From Prochlorothrix hollandica PCC 9006 = CALU 1027 (GTDB taxonomy: Bacteria > Cyanobacteriota > Cyanobacteriia > Prochlorotrichales > Prochlorotrichaceae): a DNA stretch of 64,000 nucleotides. The number at the start of each line of letters is the position of its first letter. Position 1 is the first letter of the stretch. The notes below the pieces were generated by a model. That model made no database searches. It saw only the letters and a program-made list of their open reading frames with translations, and was not told where the DNA came from. Position numbers and translations under genes: made by a program. Where the stretch lies: assembly GCF_000332315.1 (NCBI RefSeq), contig NZ_KB235941.1, positions 175,438-239,437 on the forward strand, written 5' to 3'. Positions 17,491 to 26,617 of this stretch are shown piece after piece.

Positions 17491-17946
17491 ATGACTATTG
17501 AGACCGATGCGGCAACTTACAACCCATCCAGCTACGATCAGGTGAATTACATCGAGGTGATCGAAACGGTTATCACCAGCCTGCGGGAAGAGGGCACTGC
17601 CATGGTGAACCATAACCAGGATGGTTATCTTTGGAAATTTAAGTATGGCAGTGTGGATGTTTTGGTGCAGTTGTCGGGCCTGACCGATGATGACACTCTG
17701 ACGGTGTGGTCATCGATCCTGTCGGCTCCCTTCAAGAATGAGTTACACCTGCTCCAAAAGCTGATGCGCCTCAATTGGTCAGAAACCCTGGAATCTCGGT
17801 TTGCCCTGCTCAATGATCAGGTGGTGGTGCTGTCTTCCCGCACGGTGGCCGATCTGTCTCCGGGGGAAATTTCCCGTGCCATTACGATCGTGGCAACCCT
17901 AGCCGATGATTATGATGATGCCTTAATTGCTGAGTTTAGCGCCTAA
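17491..17946 (+). CDS. YbjN-domain protein
   Basis: 151 residues of the YbjN / CesT-chaperone-like fold. Seen: an acidic N-terminus, the central WKFKYGSVDVLVQLSGL...LTVWSSIL strands, then LLQKLMRLNWSETLESRFALLNDQVVVLSSRTV, which is typical of the family. YbjN-type proteins are often small regulators or chaperones; no partner is encoded nearby. Confidence 0.75.
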   Translation: MTIETDAATYNPSSYDQVNYIEVIETVITSLREEGTAMVNHNQDGYLWKFKYGSVDVLVQLSGLTDDDTLTVWSSILSAPFKNELHLLQKLMRLNWSETLESRFALLNDQVVVLSSRTVADLSPGEISRAITIVATLADDYDDALIAEFSA

Positions 17947-18057
17947 TCCTGTGGGGCTAGGGTGGCAGGTGATGTCAGGGCTAAGGTGCGGATGGAGCCG
18001 CAGCCCCGTTCCCTGACCCATCTCCCTGGCTACCCGTGTCGAGTGTGGTGGCGGCAC

Positions 18058-18252
18058 CTACGGTAGACTTGAGACCAGAAGGGAGAGGCCAAGGGGGGGA
18101 AACACAGCAATGGGGGACAGAAAGCCTAGATCTAGGGGGGCTGGTTCTAAATTGCCCCGAAAATCTAGGATTTGAACCAAAAGTAGGTAGCCGATCGCCA
18201 GCAGAACCGACAGAACCCCTGTGGAAATGGCAATGATTTTTGACCGATTCAT
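18058..18252 (-). CDS. Small single-pass membrane protein
   Basis: 64 residues from the ATG at 18252, which has AAGG nine bases upstream; a TTG two codons earlier is less likely. The sequence MNRSKIIAISTGVLSVLLA then IGYLLLVQILDFRGNLEPAP reads as a signal-anchor with a short conserved-looking tail. Similar short proteins occur in other cyanobacteria as far as I recall. Function unknown. A longer frame on the same strand (17981-18406) has no such structure. Confidence 0.5.
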   Translation of the reverse strand: MNRSKIIAISTGVLSVLLAIGYLLLVQILDFRGNLEPAPLDLGFLSPIAVFPPLGLSLLVSSLP

Positions 18253-18682
18253 AGGCAACCTTAGGGAATACTTGCAACACTTCCCCAGGATATCGGATTC
18301 CTAGGGTTGCGGGGGTCTCAACTGAAGCCGGGACAGATCCTTCTGTGGCCTGGGTTACCTGCCATACCCCTAGGCAACCTTGATGGTTGATGCCCCTGTA
18401 GTACACGGACCCCCTGGGGAGCCATTACCCTAGTCAGAGAACAACATCCCCCTTTAGAATCAACCCAATCTTCCCAGGGGTTAAGCCGATGGAATGGGGG
18501 ATCAAATGCCTGCCCGGTTTCAGATTTCCAGTTTCAGATTTCCGGTTTCAGATTTCCGGTGTCCGGTAACCCGAAGCGATCGCGCTCCATGGGAAACTGC
18601 TCCCTTAACTCAGGCTGATCCTATGCTGGAATGGCGTTGTCTAGGGCAACAGCACGCCTTGACACGTTCTTCCATAATATTT
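18253..18682. other. 430-bp intergenic region with a short tandem repeat
   Basis: Contains a 14-bp repeat of the unit CAGATTTCCGGTTT (18517-18560, three units). No gene is supported. Confidence 0.4.
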
Positions 18683-18763
18683 GGGTTCCCGCTTTAAGCG
18701 GAACAAGACTAACGGGACAGAGGAGCGCTCTGCGCCCCTCTGTCCCGGCTTAAGTTGATACCC
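18683..18763 (+). mobile_element. Family B 81-bp element, copy 2
   Basis: Begins GGGTTCCCGCTTTAAGCGG and ends TAAGTTGATACCC; the central hairpin is GGGACAGAGG...CCTCTGTCCC. The flanks are ATTT and AAAT, not a direct repeat. Confidence 0.87.
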
Positions 18764-18941
18764 AAATGATTGACGCTACAAAGTAGACTGAGATAGCTTT
18801 AAGAGGCATCTCTCCGTCGGTTATTCTTCCTAAACAATTTCCAGGGACATCTCAAGGGATACGTTCGACTGAATATTGAGCGTGAACTTCTATATTGCAA
18901 TCTACTTGCAGCTAAACACTAGCAGCCGATCCTAAACCGTT

Positions 18942-19352
18942 ATGTATGCGACTCGTCCCGACTCGATCGATCCGCCGCTTCAGTCTACGCCCCGCCCCCG
19001 GTCTGGTTCCCGTCATCCCTCGCCCAAAACCCTGGCCCAGCGAGAGGCTCGACGGAGAGCACAGCTTAACGCCCAACTCACAGAAGTTTGTGTCAAGCTT
19101 TCCCTCAATACCTTGTTAGCCCTAGCTTTTATTTCTGCACTATGGCATTTGGTGCCATACCATCACCAACAACGCCTGATGTTGCAGGAGGCCCAGAAGA
19201 CCCTGACGGAGTCTGAAGAGCGGGTCGCAGATCTGCAGTTAAGTTTTAGCCAGCTTTTTGATCCCAAGCAAACGAATGCTGCCATGCAGAGCCAAAGCTA
19301 CCGGGTTGATCCCAGCCAGCGCCAAGTTATTTGGTTGGAACCTAAGCATTGA
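18942..19352 (+). CDS. Bitopic protein with coiled coil, cyanobacterial family
   Basis: 136 residues. The N-terminus is basic and cytoplasmic (about 1-45, TLAQREARRRAQLNAQL). One membrane helix follows (about 50-68, KLSLNTLLALAFISALWHLV), then a coiled coil (about 76-110, QQRLMLQEAQKTLTESEERV), and a conserved-looking tail RVDPSQRQVIWLEP. The layout is like FtsL/FtsB, but I have no sequence evidence for a divisome role. No operon partner is present. Confidence 0.6.
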   Translation: MYATRPDSIDPPLQSTPRPRSGSRHPSPKTLAQREARRRAQLNAQLTEVCVKLSLNTLLALAFISALWHLVPYHHQQRLMLQEAQKTLTESEERVADLQLSFSQLFDPKQTNAAMQSQSYRVDPSQRQVIWLEPKH

Positions 19353-19517
19353 ACTGAGGGGCTAATGGTGGGCACTGGCCTGTCTACACCAGCCTCCTCG
19401 GCATATCCTCAAGTACAACTTGTGGATCCAGATCTGGAACTTGATGCCAATCTTGGATGTTGATGGCAGCGTTGGATCAACAGAAAACCGATGGCGGGTC
19501 ATCATCTAGGTTATAGA

Positions 19518-19630
19518 TACAGGAGTTCGAGATGGGTTGTAGGGGATACGCCCGGAGATCACACACCACGCCAGGGGTTTCAGCGATCGAGATCCTTTGA
19601 GATCCTTAAAACTGATTTAGGATTGCTGTA
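19518..19630 (-). mobile_element. Family A element, degenerate copy 4
   Basis: Reverse orientation. Ends TACAGGAGTTCGAGATGGG and ACTGATTTAGGATTGCTGTA are recognisable; the hairpin is eroded and a short duplication (GATCCTTTGAGATCCTT) is present. Confidence 0.7.
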
Positions 19631-19684
19631 GTACCTTAGTTCTTGATAGTACTATAGTACGACAAGGGCCATGATGACAACCCC

Positions 19685-21865
19685 TTAACCATGGGGTTCT
19701 CCAAACAGGACGATCGATCCGCCAAAGTTATCCATTACCTGATTGGTGACGGTGCTGACGGCAAAGCCCCCCGCCGTGCGACGGCGTACCGATCGCAACA
19801 CCACCAAATCAAACTGTTGCGCTTGGTTCAGGATGATGGAAGCCACTTCTTCCCCCGTGATGCTTTCCCCGGTGAGGGTGGTGACCTGGACGGTTGCCCC
19901 TGGGTTGGGTTCTAGGGTCTCTCCCCCCGATCGCCCTGGGTTGAGGGTGCCAGACTGTTGTTCCACCCACTGATTGAGGCTGGTTTCAAAGGCCGTAATT
20001 TGTTCAGGGGGAGTCCAGGCGACGCAAATGTGGAGCAGAACCACCGTGCCGCCGTTGGTTTCCCCCAGCCACTGGGCAAAGCGCACCGTGCGCAGGGTGC
20101 GGGGCAACAAATCCTTGACGGGTACCAAAATGCGTTGAATTTGCTGGGGATTGTCCACTAAACGGGTCACGGCAACGGGACAGTGGGCTGCCCAAAAGAC
20201 GGCTTCGGTGACGGTGCCCAACAGGCGCGATCGCAGGCTAAAGCGACTCCAACCCATAACAATGAGGTCGGCCTGATGTTCCCGCGCCGCATGGGTAATG
20301 CCCGCCGCCACATCGTCATCAATGCGCAACACTGGATCCACCGTCACCCCAAAGCCTTGGCACAGATCCACGGCCCGCCGCAGAATTCGCCGTCCCCGCA
20401 GCAGATCTTGATCCAACTGGGGGTCGGCCATATTGACATGGGCCTTGGTGATTTTGAGGGGGACGATCGTTCCCGACTCCTGTTGGGCCACCAATGCCGC
20501 CAGTTCAATTAATCCCTGTTCCGTGGACGGATTGGCCAGGGGCACCAGAACCGTAAAGGGGTGGGGCCGATCGTCTTCGGGAAAGAGGGTGCAGAAGTCG
20601 GGGACCGGAACCCCAGCGGTGAGGCTGGGAACCAGGGCATCGGCTTGAAACCAGAGGGTGTCCGGCTCTGGCAGACTTGTCGGCAAGGGGGGAGTCAGTT
20701 GGGCCGCGAAGCGCTCCGTCAGCAGTGGACCTAGGATCGAGGTCACTAACATCATCACAATGACCCCATTAAAAATTTCTTCCCCTAACAAGCCCACTTG
20801 AACCCCTACCAGGGTTGCCGCTAGGGTTGCCGCCACTTGGGGGAGGGAGAGGGACCACATGGTAATGGTTTCCGCCCAGTTGTAGCGAAAGGCCACCTTA
20901 CAGACCAAGCTGGCTAGGAACTTACTGCTAATGAGGCTGGCGGACAGGGCTATGGTGAGGAGGGGGTTTTGGACAAGACTATCGATGAAACGGGGAATAT
21001 CGATTAAAAGACCCATATCGATGAAAAAGAAGGGAATAAATAGGGTGCTGCCCAGAAATTCCACTTTTTCCTGCACTGGTCCCTTCCCCAGGGCATCATT
21101 GATGGCTAGTCCGGCTAAAAATGCCCCCACAATTTTATCGACGTTGATCATTTGGGCCACGATCGCCGCCAAAAATACGCCAAAAAGGACAAAGAGGAAC
21201 TGATTTCCTTCTTCATCCCCGGTGCGCTTAAAGTATTCTCGACCTGCCCAATCTAATCCCCACAGCACTGCCACCGCATAGGCTCCCAGGAGGATCAGTT
21301 GTTTCACCAGGAAAGATCCGGTGAAGGAGCCGCCGTGGATGGCCACGCAGATGGCTAGAACAAGGAGGGCGGCGGTGTCGGTGACGATCGTGGCTCCCAC
21401 GGTGACGGTGACTGCTTCTGTGCGTACCACGCCTAAGCGGCGCACGATGGGAAAGCCCAGGAGGGTGTGGGATGCCAAAAGGGAGCCGATGAGAATCGAG
21501 CCATTCCAGCCGAAGTTAAAGCTGCGGCCCATGATCGTCCCAAAGATCAGGGGAATGAAAAAGGTTGCTGCCCCAAATCCCAGGGAACGATTTTGGGTTT
21601 TGCGAAACTCTGCCAGGTCAATTTCCAGCCCCGCCACAAACATTAGGTAAATTTTGCCAATATCCGACAGCAACGCCATGCCCGCATCATCGCTGCTGAT
21701 GAGACCTAGACCATTGCCGCCTAACATAATTCCCGCTGCCAGTAGCCCGACTAAACCGGGTAAGCGTAAGCGCTCAACCAGGGGTGGAACCGTGAGAATG
21801 GCCAACAATAAAGCCGTAAACCCGACGATCGGACTGTCGGGCAGTCCGTGGATTAAAGCACTCAT
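19685..21865 (-). CDS. CPA2 cation:proton antiporter with two universal-stress-protein domains
   Basis: 726 residues from the ATG at 21865; the frame also opens at a TTG at 21877. Residues about 1-385 are a 12-helix CPA2 antiporter domain (LVGLLAAGIMLGGNGLGL, KIYLMFVAGLEIDLAEF, VGAFLAGLAINDAL, SLPQVAATLAATLVGVQVGLL). The C-terminal half holds two Usp-like modules (about 430-565 and 575-725): FTVLVPLANPS...DLIVMGWSRFSLRSRLLGTVTEAV...CPVAVTR and QRILVPVKD...DLVVLRSVRRRTAGGF. It probably exchanges Na+ or K+ for H+ in the plasma or thylakoid membrane, with the Usp part as a likely nucleotide-sensing regulator. Confidence 0.85.
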   Translation of the reverse strand: MSALIHGLPDSPIVGFTALLLAILTVPPLVERLRLPGLVGLLAAGIMLGGNGLGLISSDDAGMALLSDIGKIYLMFVAGLEIDLAEFRKTQNRSLGFGAATFFIPLIFGTIMGRSFNFGWNGSILIGSLLASHTLLGFPIVRRLGVVRTEAVTVTVGATIVTDTAALLVLAICVAIHGGSFTGSFLVKQLILLGAYAVAVLWGLDWAGREYFKRTGDEEGNQFLFVLFGVFLAAIVAQMINVDKIVGAFLAGLAINDALGKGPVQEKVEFLGSTLFIPFFFIDMGLLIDIPRFIDSLVQNPLLTIALSASLISSKFLASLVCKVAFRYNWAETITMWSLSLPQVAATLAATLVGVQVGLLGEEIFNGVIVMMLVTSILGPLLTERFAAQLTPPLPTSLPEPDTLWFQADALVPSLTAGVPVPDFCTLFPEDDRPHPFTVLVPLANPSTEQGLIELAALVAQQESGTIVPLKITKAHVNMADPQLDQDLLRGRRILRRAVDLCQGFGVTVDPVLRIDDDVAAGITHAAREHQADLIVMGWSRFSLRSRLLGTVTEAVFWAAHCPVAVTRLVDNPQQIQRILVPVKDLLPRTLRTVRFAQWLGETNGGTVVLLHICVAWTPPEQITAFETSLNQWVEQQSGTLNPGRSGGETLEPNPGATVQVTTLTGESITGEEVASIILNQAQQFDLVVLRSVRRRTAGGFAVSTVTNQVMDNFGGSIVLFGEPHG

Positions 21866-21942
21866 GGGAGGTACCAAAAAAGGGGGGTGCTTTTAAGGTG
21901 TCAGAGACGGTGAGCGATCGCAAGGAAATGGGGACTGAAAAC

Positions 21943-22022
21943 GGCGTTGGTAAACCACGGGTTGAATTCGGGCTGAAATCTCTATAACCTCGTTCGGTTT
22001 CAGCCTTTGATTTACCAACGCC
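21943..22022. mobile_element. Single-copy 80-bp inverted-repeat element with 8-bp target duplication
   Basis: Perfect 12-bp terminal inverted repeats GGCGTTGGTAAA / TTTACCAACGCC enclose a non-coding interior with internal symmetry (GGGCTGAAA...TTTCAGCC). It is flanked by perfect direct repeats CTGAAAAC at 21935-21942 and 22023-22030. I found no other copy in the window. Confidence 0.75.
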
Positions 22023-22044
22023 CTGAAAACTGGGTGCGGATCCC

Positions 22045-22125
22045 GGGTATCAACTTAAGCCGGCACAGGGGGGCGCGGAGTGCCCCCCTGTCCCGTTAAT
22101 CTTGTCCCGCTTTAAGCGGGAACCC
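22045..22125 (-). mobile_element. Family B 81-bp element, copy 3
   Basis: Reverse orientation: GGGTATCAACTTAAGCCGG at the left and CGCTTTAAGCGGGAACCC at the right, 81 bp. It lies 22 bp from the 80-bp element. Confidence 0.86.
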
Positions 22126-22194
22126 CTGATCCCCAAGGGTAGCCTTCGATTTATTTGGATTAACTTGGATTAAGTTGGATTAAAATTCCTGAAA

Positions 22195-22887
22195 TTAAGC
22201 GAATTGAGGAAATTCGGGAAATCTGGGGAAGTGAACAACTTCGGCGCTTTCCAGGCCGAATTCAGCGATCCAGGTCATGAGGCGATGGTGCAGCCCCCCG
22301 AGGTTGCCCAAAGTGGGATCCCCCAGGGCAGCGAGGGCCGTGTGATAGTCGCCCATAGCCCAGTTCCAGTGTCCCGCCAGGTAGTGGGTACGGCCCCGTT
22401 CAGCATAGGCATGGGCGGGAAGTTTGTCGAAGGCGATCAGGGCATTGAAGTTTTCCAGGGCAAGGCGGTGGAGTCCCATGTCTCGGAGGGTGATGCCCAG
22501 GTTGAGGCGGGCACGATCGTTGTGGGGATTGTGGCTTAGGGCTTGGTGGTAGTCATTCAGGGCTTGGGTGAGGCGACCCTGTTGGGCATAATAGTTGCCC
22601 CGATTATTGTAGGCACTGTCCAGGCTGGGATCGAGGGCTAACGCTTGGTTGAGGTCTGCTAAGGCCGCTGCCTCCTGCCCCAGTTTCAGGTAGACAAATC
22701 CGCGATTATTGTAATCCATGGCGCTGTGGGGCTGCTGCTGTAGCACCTGGGTCAATACATCAATGGCTGTGCCATAGTCACCGTGACGCACCGCAGCGGA
22801 GGCTTCCTGTCGTAGGGTGCCTACGGACTGGGGGGACGGAGAGACCCAGGGGCACAGATGGGGAGTGGGAGTAGTTGCACTAAACAT
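22195..22887 (-). CDS. TPR-repeat protein
   Basis: 230 residues with four or five TPR units (about 25-180): GDYGTAIDVLTQVLQQQP, AMDYNNRGFVYLKLGQEAAA, YNNRGNYYAQQGRLTQALND and YAERGRTHYLAGHWNWAMGD. There is no clear signal peptide, so it is probably cytosolic. It is an adaptor-type protein with no known partner. Upstream (23027-23107) there is a 19-bp tandem repeat shared with the divergent gene. Confidence 0.75.
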   Translation of the reverse strand: MFSATTPTPHLCPWVSPSPQSVGTLRQEASAAVRHGDYGTAIDVLTQVLQQQPHSAMDYNNRGFVYLKLGQEAAALADLNQALALDPSLDSAYNNRGNYYAQQGRLTQALNDYHQALSHNPHNDRARLNLGITLRDMGLHRLALENFNALIAFDKLPAHAYAERGRTHYLAGHWNWAMGDYHTALAALGDPTLGNLGGLHHRLMTWIAEFGLESAEVVHFPRFPEFPQFA

Positions 22888-23026
22888 GGCAGGAAATCAA
22901 TAAAGCGGGCTGGAGCCAACACAGCAGCCGGGGGCCGTGACCTAGGGTTAATGTAAAACCAGGCTGGTGGGGGGCTGGCCTAAGTTGTGTCACTTCATGA
23001 TCTGGACTTGTGCAAAATTCCCAGGG

Positions 23027-23107
23027 GTTCTAAAAACCGGGAGTTGTAAAAAACCGAGAGTTGTAAAAAACCGAGAGTTGTAAAAAACCGAGAGTTGTAA
23101 AAAACAA
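23027..23107. repeat. 19-bp tandem repeat (CCGAGAGTTGTAAAAAA), 4 units
   Basis: Four near-identical units between the divergent TPR gene and the gene at 23190; it ends about 80 bp before the latter's start. Confidence 0.88.
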
Positions 23108-23189
23108 TGTCGATCGACGGGGAGCCGCTGGCGATCGGGGTAGGATCAGCAGAGTTCTTTACCTAAGCTGCGAACGCTCCCTGAACCTT

Positions 23190-23660
23190 ATGACTACAAC
23201 TGCTTCGGCTTATGCCAATGCTCCTGATCTCTCCACCGATGATTATGTGCTGGTGGGGGTGTCCACCTGCTTTGTGCGGGATGATGGGGAAGTCAAGGAG
23301 GTAAAGGTGCTGGAACCGATTCCCTCCGCTGCTGCCCTCACGATTTTGGAGAGTCCCATTCCCACCTCCTACCGCATCGCCTATGGCACCACCTTGGGGG
23401 CTGTGCTACGGGATGGTGTTCCCCAGGGGTTGGCGGAATTTCCTGGGGATGCTCAGTTTTGTGTCGATTTTGAGGAACGGGCCTTTGCTGCGGCCCGCAC
23501 CCATCGCCGGGATCCGCGTGTGGTGGAGCAGGTGCCGGTGGGCAGTGCCTATGAGGGGTTTAACTATTCCACGGAACGTAAGCGGGTTTTAAACGAGAGC
23601 CATACGGTGCGCCCCGAAGATAACGTGAAGCAACACGCCCACACCCATCAGGTTTTGTAA
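23190..23660 (+). CDS. Cyanobacterial conserved hypothetical protein
   Basis: 156 residues, soluble and acidic, no membrane segment. I do not assign a domain. Features: STDDYVLVGVSTCFVRDDGE, VKVLEPIPSAAALTILE, an AYGTTLGAVL motif, and a basic His-rich tail (VKQHAHTHQVL). The even composition and normal codon use support a real gene. A family A element lies 23 bp downstream, between it and the convergent sbcD. Confidence 0.6.
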   Translation: MTTTASAYANAPDLSTDDYVLVGVSTCFVRDDGEVKEVKVLEPIPSAAALTILESPIPTSYRIAYGTTLGAVLRDGVPQGLAEFPGDAQFCVDFEERAFAAARTHRRDPRVVEQVPVGSAYEGFNYSTERKRVLNESHTVRPEDNVKQHAHTHQVL

Positions 23661-23682
23661 TTAGGTTCTGTGATTAGGGATC

Positions 23683-23785
23683 TACAGCAACCCTAAATCA
23701 GTTGTAGGCATCTCGATGGCTGAAACCCTTGGCGTGGTGTGCCCCCGGAGGGGGCACACCACACGACCCATTTGGGACTGCTGTA
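23683..23785 (+). mobile_element. Family A miniature element, copy 5
   Basis: Full length, TA-flanked, perfect 15-bp central hairpin. It sits between two convergent genes, 30 bp from the sbcD stop. Confidence 0.86.
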
Positions 23786-23814
23786 GAAAGCTAGAAATCT
23801 AGCAAGCTAGGGGG

Positions 23815-25143
23815 CTAGAGCAGCCGTAATTGGGTCTTTTCGTCGGTGTGGTAAGGGGTTCCCGGTTCTTGAGCCAGGGGGCGGGCCGTTTGCCCCGGCG
23901 ATCGCTGCCGTGCTCCCTCTGCCTCTGGATCTTCCCCATGCCACAACAGTTGGGCTGCTTGGATCATGGACTCGGCTAGATCCTCTAAGTCCGATCGATT
24001 GTCCACATAGGCTTGGAGGGCATCCAGGGGGCTGAGGTCTTGACCTTCCCCCAGTTCTGGCAAGCGGCGGGGGGTGGGGGGGGTGGCGAGTTCCGGTTGA
24101 ATGGTGTAGCTGTGGGCGGGGGCGAGGGCTTCCCGCAGGGGATGGAGATCGATCGCGGCCAACTGAGACGCTTTGATGGTGTAGATCAGGCGGACGATCG
24201 CATCCTGGAGATCGGCCTTAGCCAACGCTTTGAGCAGGGCTGCTTGGGGGTGGGGATTGTCCGATAGATCCAGCCGCAGGGTTTTGAAGGGCCGAACGGG
24301 CAGGGGACAAAATTCATAATCGGTGGTGTCGGAGCCGATCGTAATCAGCACATAGCCTTTCTCTTCTTTCTCTTCGGAAAAGTCCACCCGATCGAGGCTG
24401 CCCGCATAGACCACCGGGGGATGGGTGCAGAGGACTTGGTGGCGGTGGACATGGCCCAGAGCCACATAATTAAACGCAGACCGGGTAACCAAGGAGAGGG
24501 GCAGGGTGAACCCTTTACCCACCGCCAAATAGCGTTCAGCCCCATAGCGGGCCGTGTCCAACATGGCATGGGCCAACAGCACCGCCGGAATCTGGGGATC
24601 CAACTGGCGAATTTCCCCCTCCAGGATAATGGCTAAGCGATCCAATAAATGTTGGTTCACCTCCCCCAGGGACAGCCCATCCATCTCTGGGCGGGTGAGG
24701 AGGGTGGAATGGGTCAGCCAGGGCAGGGTGGTGACCTGGACTGGACCGCTGCGGGTTGTGATTCGGTGGGTTTCTAGGCGATCGCCCACGATAAACCCAG
24801 GCACCCCCAAGGTGCGGTAAATGCATAAACTGGCTCCCCCTTGGCCCTGGGTATGTTGGTCATGGTTGCCCACCAACAACACTGTGGGGATGTCGGCATC
24901 GACTAGCCGCCGGAATTGGGCCGCAAAGGTTTCCTGGACATAGGGTGGCGGGGTGGCATCGGGAAAGGCATCCCCCCCAAATAAGACTAAATCCACATCC
25001 TCCGCAATGGCCCGATCGAGGGTCAGCCGCAGGCTTTCCCCAAAGTCTTCAAGACGAGTGTTCAGTCCTGTTTGGGGGTTAATGTGGCCATGGCTAAAGC
25101 CACTGCCCAAGTGGATATCTGAAAGATGCAGAATTTTAACCAT
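23815..25143 (-). CDS. sbcD: SbcD-like exonuclease subunit (Mre11 family)
   Basis: 442 residues. Metallophosphoesterase motifs: KILHLSDIHLG (1), LVLFGGDAF (2), VLLVGNHDQH (3), and the histidines of LLAHAML and VALGHVHRHQ (4, 5). The C-terminus (about 300-442) is a capping domain and a low-complexity tail. SbcD with SbcC cuts hairpin and palindromic DNA ends. No sbcC is next to it, so the partner, if any, is elsewhere. The upstream CHAD gene overlaps it by 8 bp. The abundance of hairpin repeats in this genome makes such an enzyme relevant. Confidence 0.85.
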   Translation of the reverse strand: MVKILHLSDIHLGSGFSHGHINPQTGLNTRLEDFGESLRLTLDRAIAEDVDLVLFGGDAFPDATPPPYVQETFAAQFRRLVDADIPTVLLVGNHDQHTQGQGGASLCIYRTLGVPGFIVGDRLETHRITTRSGPVQVTTLPWLTHSTLLTRPEMDGLSLGEVNQHLLDRLAIILEGEIRQLDPQIPAVLLAHAMLDTARYGAERYLAVGKGFTLPLSLVTRSAFNYVALGHVHRHQVLCTHPPVVYAGSLDRVDFSEEKEEKGYVLITIGSDTTDYEFCPLPVRPFKTLRLDLSDNPHPQAALLKALAKADLQDAIVRLIYTIKASQLAAIDLHPLREALAPAHSYTIQPELATPPTPRRLPELGEGQDLSPLDALQAYVDNRSDLEDLAESMIQAAQLLWHGEDPEAEGARQRSPGQTARPLAQEPGTPYHTDEKTQLRLL

Positions 25144-26227
25144 GGGCGCTGGGTTCCAGCAGATGGTGACGCAGTTGGCTGCGGAATTGGGGGCTGATGT
25201 AGCGCTGATGGAGGGGGTGCCACTGGTGCCAGAGATGGGCTTGGGTTGCCTCGAACTGGGCCACGAGGCTGGGAAAGCGTTGGGCTAGGGGTTGGTGGAT
25301 GTGGTCGGCGATCGTCACCTGTTGCACCTGAAGATCCTGCATTTGCCCCAATAGACCCTGGGCCGTTTTGAGGTCTTTGAGCACCTGGCCATAGAAATCG
25401 CCATAGAGCGTCTGGAACAGTTCCCCCTGGTACCGCGCCTCTTTGATGGCTTTGCGTAAACTATGGAGACAACTGCTTTGGCGTTGCACCTGCTCCCGTA
25501 GGCTGTCAGACCAGGGCAATCCCTGTAATCCTTGGGTCGTCACCTCGGTCCCCAGGAGCCAACCGGGATGGCGGAACAAGCGGCAAAACTGGGATAGCAA
25601 GAGGTCGGGGGCTTCGATGTCCCAGGCTAACTCCGCCAAGGCAGTGTAGTGGGGATCCTTGAGCCACTCCCGGTAGATGCTTTTGAAGAGGCGATAGCGA
25701 TCGCTGCGCAGCAGGACGACCATGGCTTGGAATTGTTGATTACGGTCCCGTTTGATCAGCCGCAATACGTCCTCCAGGCGTTTTTGTTCCTTCAGGGGCA
25801 ACTGGGGCAGGGTTCGACGGTGTAGATCCACTTGCAACACATCTAAATCCCGCACCTGACCGAGGCGACGGGACAAGTTTCCCAGGGCGCGATCGCGTCC
25901 CCCTTTGGGCAAATCCACCACTGCTTCAAAGGTTTTCAAGGTGGTGCGTAGACGACGGAACCCCACCCGCATTTGATGCAACGCTTCGGGATCCGTATCC
26001 CGCAGTACGGCCTTGCGTTGCTTGGTGGTGTGATCAAACTGGACACGGATAGCCTGATAGGACACCTCTCCCAGGGTTAAGCTAGGGATAACCTGAGCCT
26101 GGGGGACCGAAGTAGGAGGAACCTCGGCAGTGAGACTAGGCACTTCAGGGGCAAGGGATGGGGAGGTGGCATCAATGAAGGTAGGGGAAAAGGTAGGGGA
26201 AGTAGACTTGCTGTTCTCCAATTTCAT
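25136..26227 (-). CDS. CHAD-domain protein
   Basis: 363 residues from the ATG at 26227, with GGAG nine bases upstream. An N-terminal low-complexity tail (S/T/P-rich, about 1-50) precedes an alpha-helical CHAD domain (about 55-350): YQAIRVQFDHTTKQRKAVL, DPEALHQMRVGFRRLRTTLK and LRKAIKEARYQGELF, with the many conserved His/Arg of the family. CHAD domains bind inorganic polyphosphate. It overlaps the sbcD start by 8 bp, so the two are likely co-translated; the functional link is unclear. Confidence 0.85.
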   Translation of the reverse strand: MKLENSKSTSPTFSPTFIDATSPSLAPEVPSLTAEVPPTSVPQAQVIPSLTLGEVSYQAIRVQFDHTTKQRKAVLRDTDPEALHQMRVGFRRLRTTLKTFEAVVDLPKGGRDRALGNLSRRLGQVRDLDVLQVDLHRRTLPQLPLKEQKRLEDVLRLIKRDRNQQFQAMVVLLRSDRYRLFKSIYREWLKDPHYTALAELAWDIEAPDLLLSQFCRLFRHPGWLLGTEVTTQGLQGLPWSDSLREQVQRQSSCLHSLRKAIKEARYQGELFQTLYGDFYGQVLKDLKTAQGLLGQMQDLQVQQVTIADHIHQPLAQRFPSLVAQFEATQAHLWHQWHPLHQRYISPQFRSQLRHHLLEPSAHG

Positions 26228-26617
26228 GGGTTCTGTCTCCACTAGTGTTTTGCTGGGGGGAACAGTTCCAGATCAACGGTTAGCCGCTGGGAGGGAACTG
26301 GGTTTGATGGCAGAAATATATGGGTCAATTCACTGGCTTGGTCAATTCACTTGCACGGCAACGATCGGCCTATCTCCCCTCATGATTTCCGAAGATTACG
26401 CCCAAACCCCAGGATTCACTGCTGCTATGGGGGGTTCCTGACTGATCCCTGAACCGTCACTGAACGAGTCTTGTACGACCGCATCTGTGTTGCCATCAAT
26501 GTTTGATCTGAGTTCGATCTGAGTTCGATCTGAGTTCGATCTGAGTTCGATCTGATACTTTCGATCGAATACCTGTTGCCACCCACTCTATCCCCATCAT
26601 AATAAGATGCCCCAACC
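26228..26617. other. 390-bp intergenic region with an 11-bp tandem repeat
   Basis: Includes five units of GATCTGAGTTC (26513-26567) and a repeat of GGTCAATTCACT (about 26322-26352). No gene is supported. Confidence 0.45.
26513..26567. repeat. 11-bp tandem repeat (GATCTGAGTTC), about 5 units
   Basis: Perfect head-to-tail units ending about 50 bp upstream of the small gene at 26618. An 11-bp period is not a multiple of three, as expected outside coding DNA. Confidence 0.9.
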
